DNA from: Tanytarsus gracilentus
Lineage: Eukaryota; Arthropoda; Insecta; Diptera; Chironomidae
Reading direction: 5' to 3'
Assembly: GCA_038502055.1 (NCBI GenBank)
Contig: JAXRKN010000009.1
Coordinates: 62,001 to 126,000, forward strand
DNA: 64,000 nt
Part shown: positions 1 through 14,000 of the stretch, piece after piece
How the letters are laid out: each line of letters begins with the position of its first letter
How positions within the stretch are numbered: the first letter of the stretch is position 1
Translations under genes and position numbers: made by a program
The notes under the pieces: model-generated
Databases searched by the model: none
Seen by the model: only the letters and a program-made list of their open reading frames with translations
What the model was told of the DNA's origin: nothing

Positions 1-3000
1 CTCTTAGCAATAATTCTCGATATATGCAGAGTGAAGTAATAAAACAAAGTTTGTAGCCGCATATGAAAATTTTTATGAGAGAGTTGATGAAATTGCGTTG
101 TAAATTTTAAGATAATTCATTCAAATTTAAAATGTGATTTTTTTCATAAATATTTCCGTATTGAAAAATCATCAACGAAATCTACATAAAATTGAAGAAA
201 AAATATATTTTTAATTTTGATTTCTTTACAAACGCTCCAAGCATGTCAATTCTCCATTTAGTGAGAAATTTCAATTATTTCTTTATCTTCCATTAATGAT
301 CAGAACCTTCCAATGATTCAGAAAAAAATAAATAATCCAATGCGATCAATTCCAATTTTCCCAATCACTTTCAAGAATTTTCATCCCTACAGGTCATGAA
401 AGATCTATGCGATATCAATGCATACATAAGCATTAAAGATTTACGACCGACAGTTCTCGATCGAGAAGAGAAAAAAATAAAATACCAAAAATCATTTAGA
501 AAATCACATATTCGAAGTTAATTGTGCAAGCATCTGTTTCTCGAGTGGCATGCATGAAAGAAAATCTTCTTCAAATGTTTGTGACGTATTCCATTAAATT
601 TTCTCTGTGATGCATTAACCTTTCTACATATATATCTATACACTCACATACACACATATATTTGCATGCAGTTTTTGCTTATCACATGAATAAATTAAAA
701 TGTCAATCTTGACAGCATGCGCTCACACTTGCTTGCGATGAACGCCAGAAATAGAGGAAAATTCTGTGTGTGGCTAAAAATATCTCAAGCGTGCAAAGAT
801 AACAATCGTATCATGTGGTACACCTCAAGGTGCCGACCAAGTCGGTCAAAATGAAATAATTATCGACATTCTCCCGATTTTCCGTTCGCCGTAGAAAGTT
901 GCTGAAAATCCATGAGTGAGGAAAAATTGTGAAAAATATTATAAATGAAATTTCAAACAAATATAAATAGAAACATGCTTCGCTCGCTCATTACGTCGAT
1001 TTATCTTCGTAAAACCATAAATTTGTGTTTGCTCTCCACACTTCTGTATGCTGGGACTTTGAGTGATGAGTGTTTAGTACAACGTGAGCAATAGAACGTT
1101 CTGAATTTTTTTCCTCCTCTTTTTATTGTGCAAAAATTTCAACCATCATAAAGTCTCTAAACGAGTGCTGACGATTTTACACTTTTAATTCTATTTTAAA
1201 ACTCATTTTCCTCATCGTTATTCACGCTCGTCTCAATGTTTCAGATGAGCTCATTAGCTGTCAGGTGCGGTGTCATATTAAGTCAAAATGTTCCGCCACT
1301 TATAAATTTCTTACTAATGAAAGATGGATTTCGAGATAGAATTTGAGTTATTTGTAAATTTGAGATGGAAATTTTTTTAAAAAATAAAATTAATTTTTCA
1401 CTTTTTGCGTTTCACTGCAAAATTTTTAACCTTCACTTGTGTGCTCTAAATGAAAATAAATTCAACATAATAAAGGTTGTTGATACCCTCCGTAGTTTTT
1501 CATTACACATGCATTAATTTAGAAAACTTTAGCCCCACCGTTACACACCGCTGTGCTTAACAACGGCGAGTGTAAGAGATGAGACTTGTATAATGAATCA
1601 GCAGAGAAGGAAAGGTAGACTCACATTGGAGGATGCGAATGAGCCCTTCAGCCGTGTTGAGCAGATTGTGTGCCGTTTATACAAAAAAATTTATCCACCT
1701 CAGAGAGAAAGAGTTTTTGTTGTTAATGTAAGCATACATCGCATGTTAAATGAGAATCACCGCCGCATTTTCAGCTCTTATTTAAATATATAAAAGTTTT
1801 TCAAGCGATTGTTTATGTTTATTCAAAAAACGGAGCAATGAGAGAGAGAAACAGCAATTAAATTAAGGATGTTGGAGGCCGCGGGTGAGAAAAGTTTTAA
1901 AACTTTGCGACTTTTAAGACGTAGAAAATATTTTCACTCGGCTGTCACGAGAGATTCATTGTTCAAGGAAAATCTTAAAGTTTTTCTCTTTCCTCTCCAT
2001 CGATCATTATTAAGTGTGTGCATTTTGCTCAAGTGCTCATTCTATGAGAGAAAAACTAAAAGCTCTTAAAGTGACCGCAATTCATCAATGCAAGTTAATT
2101 TGTCAAGCGATGTTAAACTGAAACTGTTTTAAAAGCTCATCAATATTGTGAAAAATCAGGAAAATTATTGAAACCTTTAATGCAGACTTGAATGGGGAAG
2201 AGAACAAAAAAGAACCCGAGATTTCAATCTCAAAGGCATCGAGCATTCCATTACTAATTACTTCGGAGTATTTTGATAAGATCCCTTCCGTAAATCCTCT
2301 TTTGTAACACAACATAATCCCATGCTGAATGAGGAACGATTCGAGAAGTCTAATTGGAGGGTCTTTATTGCCTTATAGAGAATGCAACAAAAGTTCTCCA
2401 TCATCTCGCACTGTTGCTTTGCATGATGACTTTTGATTTCAGACAGAGAATTTTTTGGTTAATTAAAAGACATTAAAATGGTTTAATTGAGAGAGAGAGG
2501 GAGTTCCTAGAAATGAGACGTAGACTAATTAATTGCCAGAAAATGCAAAATAATATAATGAAGAGCTTTCTATTGAAAATTCACGGAAGGTATAATGGCA
2601 AATTATAGCTTAGGGAATAATTTTTAGTAAAAGACTTTAAATGTAAATTCTTGGGGTTTGACATCAAGAAATTTTAGTCTTCAATAAAAATTTTTCGTCC
2701 CAAACTTTAAAAGTTTTATTCAATAATTCTCATAGCCCTCAATTTTTTCGTATTCAATAAATTCAAATTAATTTTACATCCACATAATTGATAAACTTTT
2801 TCGATCTAAAATTTCAAAAGGGACTCAAACAAATTTCTATTCTGCATCCATTCAGAAATAAATAGTGAAACGTGCTTTTATCAAAATTAGTCCACTTCAT
2901 AAAGCTCTCCAGCTCTTTTATTGGATGAGTGACAATAAAACTTTCCACAATGAAGTGAAAATTAAAATAGTTTTTCCCTTCGAGTGCACACTCGCCATGC

Positions 3001-5897
3001 AACAAAACCAACAATTTAATTTTGAAAACATCGGAAAACTATAATCGATTTTCAAATGCAATGTTCTGTCGATATAAAAAAAGTTCCAGAGCTGGTGGTT
3101 TTTGGGTTTTTGTGTGCGGTTTCAACTTAGGAGTTTCCAATTCTCTTGTGTGCTCATCCTAACTAACTAGATTTTCTACCCATTTAAATTATCGAAGAAG
3201 AGTGAAATTGAAGTTGATTGATCTAATTTCATCGAGAGAATGAATTTACGTAAGCTCGCTTGGGAACGAAACCACAGCGCCACATTCTAGAGAGTAAAAT
3301 GAACTTTTAATTTATTCCCACATGCTTTGTAGAGCTTGAAGCTATAAATTTGATTATTAAGCATCCGAATCGATTTTATGCCACGCGATATTTCATAGTG
3401 AGTGTGAGAGAATTATGCATCTGCAGGTAACAATTTGGACAGTGTCAATTTTACAACGAAGACGAATATTAAAGCTTTCCATGTCTCTCATCTTGTCCAT
3501 AATTTATTTTTGTACTCCTTCAATTTCTCAAACAAAAAATATGACAGAAAATAAACTCTCAGGCGTATCCGAGACAGGTGAATGAATAAAAAGAAATCAC
3601 AGAGAGAAAAAGTCTTTGGGGCTTTTCTACCTTTCGCGGAATAAAGCAACTAGCTCGAATGTTACAAGAAAATGATTTTGCGAAAAGTAATTTCATATAA
3701 AAGTGCTAAAAGTGATTTCTCAAAAAAAAATCTTTAATTGTTCGTTATAGAAACGGAAAATGGCTTAAAGCACTGTGATTATGCCGTTGAAAGTTTGATT
3801 ATGTTTGAGAATGTTCGAGCATATACATAAAAGTTTCAACATCGTAAAAGAGTTTTTGAAAATGTATAAACATCATTTTAAATTCAAAAAGGGAATAATA
3901 TGGTTTTTGCCAGGGGTGGAAAAGTTTTGCTTTAGAAAATTTTAAATGAAATTTTAAGACACAAATTCTTGGAATTATTTTAACTCAAAGAATTAATACA
4001 GAGTTTTCAATAATTTGAGATGAAAATTCCTGGAAATATTTTAACTCAAAGAAATTTCAATCTGAGCAAAAATTTACTAAGCTTTTAACAAGCAAATTAG
4101 AGTTTTCACCTTGCTCTAAGTTTTATGTTGCTGTTCACATGGGAAAACATTAATCCCCCATAAAAGCTCGATGATTACATTACATAAAATTGCAAACAAT
4201 GGCGAAAATTTTCGAAAAATTTATATAAAGCACGACTCGCTAACACACTTGATAAATGCTTACACATGATATGGGATTTAGAGTGACAGAAGCAGTCAGA
4301 TTGTGCGGAAAGCTAAAGCATTTGTCACATTGCATAGCACCGTGTTGATTAGAAAAAAGAAGGCGTTTTTTGGTGAAAATTTATCTTCTTATTTCAGAAG
4401 ATTTTAACAATGCATCGCAATGTTGAAAAAAAGTTGTAAATGTGTCTTCTGGAATTTCCCTTATGCGATGAAACAACTCGTAATTTGATTTAACTCAGTG
4501 AATTTGTACTAAGGAAGTTTTGATAGGTTTTGTGTTGAGATGACGCACTTCTGTGTCAGAAGTTCTGATTCAAACTTGAGAAACTTTTAATTAATATTCA
4601 AACCATCAAAAGTTGAACCATAAATTTAATTAACTTAAAATGATTGAGAATTAAAAATTATCAACTTACCAAAAAACTTCAATATTCAGATTAAAATGCT
4701 CATCTTCAAACCACTTGAAAGTTCAACTCAAAAAGCTCATTTTTTTCTGCCAACGCAACTTTTCTCGATAGAATTCTTTTGCCTTCGTAATTCAATACCC
4801 TTTCGTGGAAATTATATCAAATTAAATTGCTTTCATCTTCAAACTTTGCAATGACTGTTTCATTTTTCTTTCTTGCAAGAGTTGAATTACATCATCGCGT
4901 AGCTTTTCATCTCAAGATATTAAAAACTCTTTGAACTTCTCTTTTTATTTCGCCAGAAATGTTTTTATCCTTTATAAGTAGTTTAATGGAAAAATTACGT
5001 AAATTGTTCTTGGAAGTTTCTGTTAAAGTTCATCTCTCCTAATCCGTTGAATTTATTTCCATAGCTGAGTGGGATAAAATGATTTGCTTAGCACTCAAAG
5101 TGCTCTTGAGCTTTTAATGATGATTTCGTAGACTGATTTAAACAAGCGATAATCGAAAAAAAAGGTTCTTTCAGCACTTAATTTCAACAATGCACCAGAT
5201 GCTTCCATGTGACGCATGTTTTTTTCATCGCAATCACTTATCGAACTCTCGAAGAAAATTTTTGATTGATCGGTACGTAAATGGCATACGAGGAACATAA
5301 GCACGTCTAGTGTTTCAACAAACACAATAATTTTATACTCGCACGAGCATGCATTTAATTAATTACGGGACAAAAACAGAATGTTGAAGGAAAATATTTA
5401 CATTTCTCTTCCTCACTTTGCCGATGGTATCTATAAAATGTATATTTGTTATTTCTAGCATTTTCAATTAATTTGAAAACTTCCTATAGAGATGAAAACT
5501 TTTCATGTTTTGCAACATTGCGGAGGAAAATTGTCTCGAATTACTTTCACATGACTTTTACATGAAAAGAAACACCTTGAAGCAGAAGGAAAATCGATCG
5601 AGATGGAAAATCTGTCGACTATGTTGAAATTTATATCTACTGGAATTTTAAAATTTTAATTTTCCCTGATTCTTTTGGAATAAAATTATCCGAAAATTAA
5701 GTGCTCGTTTAAATAAATTTTCCGCCCCATTTTAGCTATTGAACTTTTTCTATAAAACAAAATTGGAACACTCAAAAATTTACCATTCGCTCCGCATTCC
5801 AGCACGGAAATGTAAAATCGGTAACTGGATTCTTATTTTCAATTATTCATGAGCAAGACAGAGAAATCAATAAAATTCCTTACAGTGTAAAATTATT
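1..5897. other. Gene-free AT-rich stretch
   Basis: I see no supported gene here. Open frames are short, rich in Phe, Lys, Ser and Leu, and lack any recognisable domain or phased splice chain. The sequence is ordinary AT-rich intergenic or intronic DNA with many A/T runs. It could hold regulatory DNA for genes outside the window, but nothing specific can be read from it. Confidence 0.6.
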
Positions 5898-6086
5898 ATA
5901 GCTCCGCTATATATTAATTTTGGATTTTTCCAAAACCTGTTTTCGGGCTCTAGTGCCAAGACATTACATTGTGCAATATCAAAACATATACTCAAATGAT
6001 AGGCCTAGTCAAACCCTACAAACTGGCGAAAACAGATTTGAAATCGGTTGATCCTACGAGGAGTTAGAGCCATTTAAGTCATCTTA

Positions 6087-6143
6087 CTTTCTTACTTTCT
6101 CACTTTCTCACTTTCTCACTTTCTCACTTTCTTACTTTCTCAC
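6087..6143. repeat. Octamer microsatellite (CTTTCTCA/CTTTCTTA)n
   Basis: Seven consecutive 8-bp units lie between 6087 and 6142. Five are ctttctca; the first and sixth are ctttctta. The tract sits inside the inverted-repeat element, about 170 bp before its 120-bp tandem array. Confidence 0.9.
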
Positions 6144-6313
6144 GATCTTAGTGAACGCCATATCTCAAGAACGGCTGGTCGGATTTGATTCGGGTTTGTG
6201 GCTAAAGATCGGGTTTTGGTTCTAGTTGTGCAAGAAGTATTTAGTTTTGAGGTACGACCCTCCAAGGACCGTCCCTGAGTGCAAAAATGTCCTTTTTCAT
6301 ACAAATTTTCTCT

Positions 6314-6905
6314 TATATGGCTTCATGGGTATCGTTGAACTCGTAATTTGACCAGGAATCGAATGGAACTGACGATTTTTGAGGAATGTCCATCATGGTC
6401 GGCCAGGACTGCCACTAATGTCCATTTTTCAGAACCATGGCTTCATGTATGTCGTTGAACTCGTTATTGCATCAGGAATCGATTGACATTGATGATTTTT
6501 GAGGAATGTCCATCATGGTCGGCCAGGAGTGCCACTAATGTCCATTTTTCAGAACTATGGCTTCATGTATGTCGTTGAATTCGTTATTGCATCAGGAATC
6601 GATTGACATTGATGATTTTTGAGGAATGTCCATCATGGTCGGCCAGGAGTGCCACTAATGTCCATTTTTCAGAACTATGGCTTCATGTATGTCGTTGAAC
6701 TCGTTATTGCATCAGGAATCGATTGACATTGATGATTTTTGAGGAATGTCCATCATGGTCGGCCAGGAGTGCCACTAATGTCCATTTTTCAGAACTATGG
6801 CTTCATGTATGTCGTTGAACTCGTTATTGCATCAGGAATCGATTGACATTGATGATTTTTGAAGAATGTTCATCATGGTCGGCCAAGAGTGCCACTAATG
6901 CCCAT
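6314..6905. repeat. 120-bp tandem repeat array, about 4.5-5 copies
   Basis: The unit is exactly 120 bp and contains 'gaggaatgtccatcatggtc' and 'atggcttcatgtatgtcgtt'. A divergent half copy at about 6314-6360 is followed by copies at 6361-6480, 6481-6600, 6601-6720 and 6721-6840, then a partial copy from 6841 that loses similarity at about 6905. The middle copies differ at only a few bases, so expansion or homogenisation was recent. The outer copies are the most diverged, which is the usual pattern for arrays evolving by unequal exchange. No frame through the unit looks coding. Confidence 0.9.
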
Positions 6906-6941
6906 TGCAACGGAGTAGGGTACTAATCTATGCGGAGCTAT

Positions 6942-9900
6942 TGGAAATGGCAACGCCGTTTGCAGACCCATCTTGTTTCTTTAGAGCTCGAAAATTTTCT
7001 ACATTCAAATTTTTGGAAAATTTATGATATTAATAAAAATTCCTTTTGATGCATTGAAATAATTTTCATGTAGTTTTTTGAGAAAAGAAATTTTATCATC
7101 GCTCGACCGTCATCATTGGCGTAATAATTTTTATAGTTTTCCCTTTTTTTCGAATGTTTAAGAAAAGAATGAAGTTAAAGTTGTAAAACTCGGTAAATAA
7201 AGCTTTGAACATTTTTCATGACTTCTCAAACGAGAAATTCGCTTACCGGAAAATGGAGAATTTTTTCTCACAGCAATGAACTTTTTTTCTTGTTATTTTG
7301 AGCATCTATAAAAAATTGAGAAGATCCTCGAACTCTCGGAGGGTATCGAAATATTTTTTTAGACATTTCTTTTTATTTTCAATTGATTTGATTGAAAAAC
7401 TCTTGAAATTAAATTTCTCAAACCTTTTTTTGCCTTCTAACAATCCCTTCAGAGAGATAAAACAAAACCGTATAAAACAAATCATCCGTGATGTGAACGC
7501 ATAAAGTTTTCGGAATGCTCAAAGCGCCCTTTCAGCTTCTATTCTGACGAATATCTTGCTTTCCGATTTCATTCATCATACATGAAAGAAACGGAATCCA
7601 TGCGAATGTCATCTAGATGTGCGTGTGTATGTAAACAGCCAAACCCATCATTCTTGCTCTGGTTTCTTCTTCTTACCGCTTCCATCAATTTCTTATAATG
7701 TCTCTTGGTTATAATCAACAACAATGAACGATGAAATATTTGGTCCGTGCCAGAGTGCCGACCGCTGACATATACAAGCTGAAGAAAACTGACCTTTTCA
7801 TTACGTGCGCTTGAATTATGAAGGAAGAGGAGTAGAGCATAAATCATCTGTCTGAGGGATTACAATGTCTGACAAATTAGATTTTATGAGTGAGGGAGTA
7901 ACCGCCATACCTCGTCCTTTCATCATTAACCGAACTTTTTTCATTTTTCGCTCTTTATCTTGACTTACTTTCTAGCTGAGTTTGTGCTATAAATCTTTAA
8001 TTTGATCGACTTTTTTGATCAAGCAAAAATTATGCTCTTGCCTTGAAGTTATTCGATTTTAAAAGATTTCTGGATTCTTTGGATTACATGAATTTATTTG
8101 AGAAATATAAAAATAACACGTGCAATTTTTTATAAAAAATTCTTTTCACTTTCTTCATTCGATTCACCTTTGAGCACTCTTCACATGAGAGATTTACTCT
8201 CATCTAAGATTAAATTTTTTGCCTTCGAGGAAACGAAAATAAAAAATCTTTTGAAGTTTATGTGAAATTAAATACTGACCTACATATTATTTCTCGACAT
8301 GTGTACTGAAGCTTATCAGCCGAGTGTGAAAAAGATGATGAGAGTGAGCTTAGCTTTCACATCAGTTGCCACAACAACAAATCCTTAAAAAAGTTGTTAT
8401 TCATTCCTTTTCAGCTCATTTTTCTCAATATAGAGAAAATTTGGAGCTTCGAATGAGGCGCCAGAAAGTTTCCATTCGAACAACAATGGATATTTATTTT
8501 CACAAGAAAAAGTAAGCACGTTTATTTTTCGAGTCTCTTTTTTGTGTGAAAAAATGAGTGCCTGGATTGTTTAATAATGACCATGTTATTTCTTCGACTC
8601 ATCATTTGCCCTTGTCATGTGCTCTCTTCTGTCTATCAATATCTCGGAAATTCTCTTTAATTTTTAATCAAGGGGCGGCAAAAGTGATTTTTAATCTAAT
8701 TTCTGTGTTGATTGAACATCGAACATGAGAAATGGACATGAAAGATTTAAGCTTTAGAATATTAACGAGGCAAAATTGGAAACTTTTATATCCTTTTCAA
8801 AAAAGCTTCAATTTTTAATTTGAATTGATGGATTCTGATCAACTTATTGCAAAATTGAAACGTAGAAAAAACTTTTTATGAACTTGAATTTCAAAAGCGA
8901 ATTGTAAACAGCCTTGACTCAAGTAAATCCCTGGAAATGAATATTACTGTCATTTCAGTCGAGAATTGAATTTTGAGAGATTTCTTCGAAATTGCCCGAG
9001 GAAATGCGTCTGTAATTTCCTCATGCTTCAATGTTGTTTGTTTTATCATCCAAAAGGTTTCCTAATGGAAATTTATTTGTTTACTAAACAAAAGTCCTGA
9101 TTCGTCCCGCAGGGATCATTAATTTACTCTTACTGGCATGGTAGGTTGATAATAAATTGAGGAAACTTCGAGATGTTAATGAATGTATATAAAAAATTAT
9201 TGACTGATAATTTTGTGAAAGTATTTTTATTTTTTTTCGGTAGATTAAGAATTTAAAAAAATCTTCAACGTATTTTGACGCTGCACTCTTAAAAAACACA
9301 AGTCATTGAAATTTATAAATTCACCTCACATCTCAAAATGTCCATTAAATATTTTTTATCTTCAACTTTTTGTTGAAAAATCTCATAACTGATGATCTCG
9401 GAAATTTTTCAAATTATTTTTGTTCCTTGTTCTAAAATTTTTTAAGCAAACTTTTTCCTTATCATCCTCATCTGCAGTGGTTTATGTTATCACCGTGGCA
9501 CACCGCTTACATTTCTAATGTAAGCAATTGTAATGAGAACACGTTCGCTTTTGACTCGTCACCGTTATATGGCTTTCCCTTAATGTTGCCACTGCAGAAT
9601 GGAATTAAAGTGAATTAAGGAGGAAAGTGTGTTGTGCGCTCAAAGAAAAGCCACAGTGAGCTCTCTTCTCTTTTATTTTCAATTGACGTAGACACAAATA
9701 AAATGCCAAGATTATACCGAGAAGAAAGAGCGAACAATTTATTTTATTGAAATCCCAAAGTGTATCAGTGTCAAGATGAAAATTTCCCTTTGTCACCGCA
9801 CAACGGTTTTGTGGTTTTTATTTACATTTTTTTTCTCTTCTAAATATGTGGAAACTTTCTCGCCTTGTGTGCGGCTTCAATGTTAATTTCTTTTCATTCG

Positions 9901-10689
9901 AAAAGTTATTCAACAGCAGTCGACAGCAGCAGTGAAAAAAGAGAGAAATCATTCGCGCTATTCAGAAGAAAATAATTTGTATATTTCCTATTTTGTTATC
10001 ATCTTGAATAAAGATTTTCATTTTATTCAAAAAATGATTTCACAACTTTTTTTTCTGCTTCGGCTGACGCTGCTGGCATATCATATCAAGAAAAAAAGGA
10101 TCTGAGTTTTTGAGCAGGAAAAAGCGAAGATAGATAGAGCGACAGAACAGATGACAAACTTTTTTTTTGCTGTGATCCCGATCAACTTTTTTCACTCTTT
10201 TTCTTCTCGCACAATAAGAAATACAATCAAAATCGTACAGCTCATGAGAAAAGATTCTTTTTTACAAAAAAGGGTAACGACATGCCGCAAATGTGATGAA
10301 AATTTTATTTTTCTTCGATGGTTGAGGAAAAATCTAAAAGAAACTTTTAAAAAAGAGCTTTTTAGAAATTCTAAGAAGCTTTTATTTGAACTTTTTAAAA
10401 AAGCTTTTTCAAGCTTTTCATACGAATTATTTATTTATAATTCAAAGTTTTCATCGCAAAAGCTTTTTAAACCTTTCCTGAACATTACCCAATATTTGAC
10501 CCTTGAATGTCATAAAATGAGTCAATGATTGAATGAGAAACAAATTCAACTTCTTAATTTAATTTTTATTAACTTATAATTATTTGCATACATATGTATT
10601 TGGTCTCAATCAGCTGAGAAATTTCTCCTTCGCCTCACACCAAAACTTTGTATAATTTTTTTATTATTTAATTAAATTTTAGTTATAAT
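6942..10689. other. Gene-free AT-rich stretch
   Basis: No supported gene. Frames are short and of low complexity, without phased splice partners. Nothing distinguishes this stretch from ordinary AT-rich noncoding DNA. Confidence 0.55.
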
Positions 10690-11061
10690 CTCGGTTGTAG
10701 TCGTTTTCTTTTAAGCCTCTTCGCCCATTGGGTGCCTTGCATAGATTTATTGGATGTCTATTTTTGTGGTCCAGCGCCGTTTCTTCCTCGTGCCTTCGTT
10801 TTTTTGGCTCTACCTTTTCGCCTCCCCTCAATCTCATACGTTTGCTCTCCTCTGTGTTTTAAGTTTATGAGAGATCGCCATGTCTCTTGTGAGTATGGTG
10901 TATTTTTGCGGTACTTTTTTCTGTGCACGGGGCGTAGTCACTCCCATTCTCGTCCTGCGGTCCTGACTTTCTCGGGAGCGTGTGTTGTTTGCTCTTTTTT
11001 CTTTTAGCATCTTTTCGATCAGTTCAATTATTAGATTTGAATGTCCATTTGAAACTCTCAA
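10690..11061 (-). pseudogene. Coding-like but interrupted patch, unknown origin
   Basis: This ~370-bp patch is GC-richer than its flanks. Read on the - strand it has a charged, protein-like composition (Lys/Arg/Glu/His-rich with phrases such as RKSGPQDENGSDYAPC and HEEETALDHKNRHP), but the frame is broken by several stop codons. It ends in a stop followed by AT-rich DNA. I do not recognise a family. It could be the remnant of a retrotransposon gag-like gene or a degraded host exon. A functional noncoding element is also possible. Confidence 0.3.
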
Positions 11062-14000
11062 TTTCCATTGATCCTCAAGTCATCCAACGTGTCGTTACCC
11101 TTGTTAATCCCATTGATTTCTCGTTTGCGTAAAATCCTTCCAAACAAGAGAGAGATATCAGAAGTACAATGGCAATACACAAAATGTTAAGCTCCAGCAG
11201 AAGGGAAAGGGTCAGCGGCGTGATGGGTGTGCATAAAATTTTTTATAGGCGTGCTCGCATCAGATATTCACAAAGGAAAACAGAAACTTTTCTTGAATTG
11301 AAAAATTCTTTTAGCAGTCGAAAGCGAAAGATGTCAAGCGTCAATTCATAAAGATTTTGACAAGCTTTCTTCTTTCTATCTACATCTTAATTTGCGATGA
11401 TAAAAAGGAAATAAATATCGAATTATCCTCATTTACGCCTAAAGCCGAAAAGATAAAAGTTTTCATTAAATTATTCGGAGGTTTTTTATTCGAGAACTAA
11501 ATCAAAGAGAATCATGACAAGTCAATAAAGTTTGTGTGTATGTGTGCTTGATTGTTCTTGGCAAGCACAAAGGCGACAAAGTGCTTTTAGGACAAAATCA
11601 AACTTGAAAGCACACGACATGAAAATATCTCGATATTTTTTCAATTTTCGACACGTTATTGACCGAGTGAGTAAAGAAGAGCTTTTTGTGAATAGTTTCA
11701 GGGTTATTGATGTTGAAATCATCTTGAATATATTTCTTGTTATAACAAAATCACCCAAATATTAAACACAACATTTCGAAATAGTTGTTTAGTTATTTTT
11801 CGACCACCCCTGAATTCCTCTATCGATTTTCTCCCCTTAATAAGACAGCCAACAGTCACATCATATATCTAACTCAGATGATGGTCTGAGTGGTGATAGA
11901 GAGAGAAGAAAAATAAATAAATAATCGCTTTTTGTTATCCACCCCTCCAGCATGAGAAGAACTCAAAAGTCATTTTTCATAAATAAAATTTTTAAATTTT
12001 TTTCTTCGAATGTATGACGTGCAACATCTTTTCAAATCCCGGAGATAATTGAAAGATGATTGAAAAATGATCTCTCTTATGTGTGTTTGCGGTGAATGAC
12101 TTTTTACATAACCATTTGATACTAATGCACTGCAAAAATATTTCTATTCGAAAATCAACGCGTTTTCGATTTCACTCGCAAGTAAACGTGAAAGATGAAG
12201 AAAATATTTTCATAAAGCCGCAAGCACACGCCTTGCAAACAAAAATGACGTGCTGTTTTAGGAAGCTTGTTCGCGAAAAAAAATTGAATTGAAATTTTAC
12301 ATAAGCATTGAAAGTTCTTCTTTTATCTTTCGCCAACAATTTATTCACACTTTTTTATATGCGAAAGCTGTTTCGTACACACCTAAAGCCTTTCGATGGT
12401 GCTGTTTACATAAGGTACGTAAGCGTCTTCATAAGGCAACGATTATAATAAATTTCGAGCTGAACGTCATGTTGCATGAAAAGCACCTCTAAAAGTGTCA
12501 ACCCAGGACACAACGGCTGGCACATACATAAAGATAGTGAGGTCGAATATTTCTCCATAAATCAAGACAAATTTGAGTTAAAAATTATGTTTTCATAAAA
12601 CCCGCTCAAGGTGTTGTTCTCTGTCAACCGAATTTTCACCCGCTCATTACTCTTTGGGTGTTTATCCTTCCACTCTTTCTGTTGTTTGTACCCTTGCGTG
12701 TTACATAACGAGCATAGGAACTTCAACCTCTCGAAACTCATGAATTTTAATGATAATACAAGAGACCACTAAAAATTGCATCTTCATTCTTCTCTTACTC
12801 ATCTCTCAGGTAACCTCATAAGCAAGGTAGATGAGATTGAAAATTTCCATTAAAGTTTCAACAAATTTTTAAATTAGATTCTGACACTTTAAAATTATTT
12901 CAATGTAAAAGTGCATTTTTTAAAACTTTCTTTAAGCTTTTTTCTCTCTTTAAAGAATGTAATTTAAAAATTTTCCACCCCTTCTTGCTTTCGAAAACGT
13001 TCAATGTGAATCTCATAAAATATTTATTTAATTTTCCTCACATTGCAGATTTTTGCTTTGCTTCGCTTTTCAAAGCCTCACGACAGCTCTGCTTCTTACG
13101 GTTTTCATGTAAAAAAACTTTGCTGTTTGCAAAAAAAAAATCGTGGATTTTTTATGAAAGGGATGAGAAAACAAATCGAATTTTAGATTGTCAGGAAGTT
13201 TTACAGATTACAAATCTAACTCATGTTGTTTTGGTTGTTTCATTTTAGAGGGGTTTTGTTTAGCAAGAGCTTGTGAGAAATTCCTTAAATCTCTCTCACG
13301 TAATTTAAAATTTCTAACGTGGTGTGAGTGAGATTAAATATTAATAAACCTTGCGAAAATTGTTTTGTTCTTTCCTCCCTTTTTACCTCCGTCACGTCAA
13401 GAAAATCCAAAGAGTTTTCGCTCATCGCAAAGCCCAAAATTATCTCTTTTTTATACTCTTTGGCCTCGAAAAGTTTTTGACTCTTCTTAAAGTAAATATC
13501 GCTGTGATTTATTGCATAATTTTTGGTTTAAAAACTTTCAACTTCGCTCAATGGCTTTAACACTGACTTTGCACTTCTCACCAAATCGAGTTCACATAAA
13601 TCATATGCTCATATCCGCAAGCGGAAACTATAGATGTTATAATACGAGCAATTTGTTGGATAGACAGATCGAAAATGTCAGAACAAGAAAAGCGTGGGAA
13701 GAAAAGGAGCTCAATGTATTTTTGGATTGAAAGGTTTTGCGAGGGCAGAAGAGTCGTGCCACGTGAAAAGTTTCATGCCTCTTCAAAACTTTTTTAATAA
13801 ATAAAATTTAAATTTGAAAATGTCTTGCTGCTATTAAAGTATTTTTGTTCAAATTTTACACCTTAACGAATCTGTCGTTAACCTCTTCAATCATTTTATT
13901 TATTTAGATTGATTTATAAACTTTTCTTTATGCTTTCGAGCTGAATTTATGTCAGAAATGATTAAGTCAGTAATTTGTCGCGTGTCAAAATCTACTTTAA

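Larger units (their letters stand above)
5898..6941. mobile_element. Non-autonomous element with short inverted terminal repeats
   Basis: The left edge (5898-5916) reads atagctccgctatatatta, and the right edge (6924-6941) is its imperfect reverse complement, taatctatgcggagctat. They share a 10-bp perfect core (atagctccgc) and then match with one indel and one substitution. The interior is clearly less AT-rich than its flanks and has no coding frame. In order it holds a unique segment, an octamer microsatellite, a segment with phrases such as 'tatctcaagaacggctgg', and a 120-bp tandem array. I could not find a convincing target-site duplication. A MITE-like or foldback non-autonomous DNA transposon fits best; a Helitron-like or satellite-derived origin is possible. 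No transposase is encoded. Confidence 0.55.

Noticed and set aside
6314..6905. Regular 120-bp periodicity as a possible CRISPR-like array
   Set aside because: The whole 120-bp unit is repeated with no variable spacers, and the genome is eukaryotic. It is an ordinary tandem repeat.
10151..10528. 125-residue + strand open frame
   Set aside because: Phe/Lys/Ser-rich translation of A/T runs and repeated AAGCTTTT words, with no domain and no splice partners.
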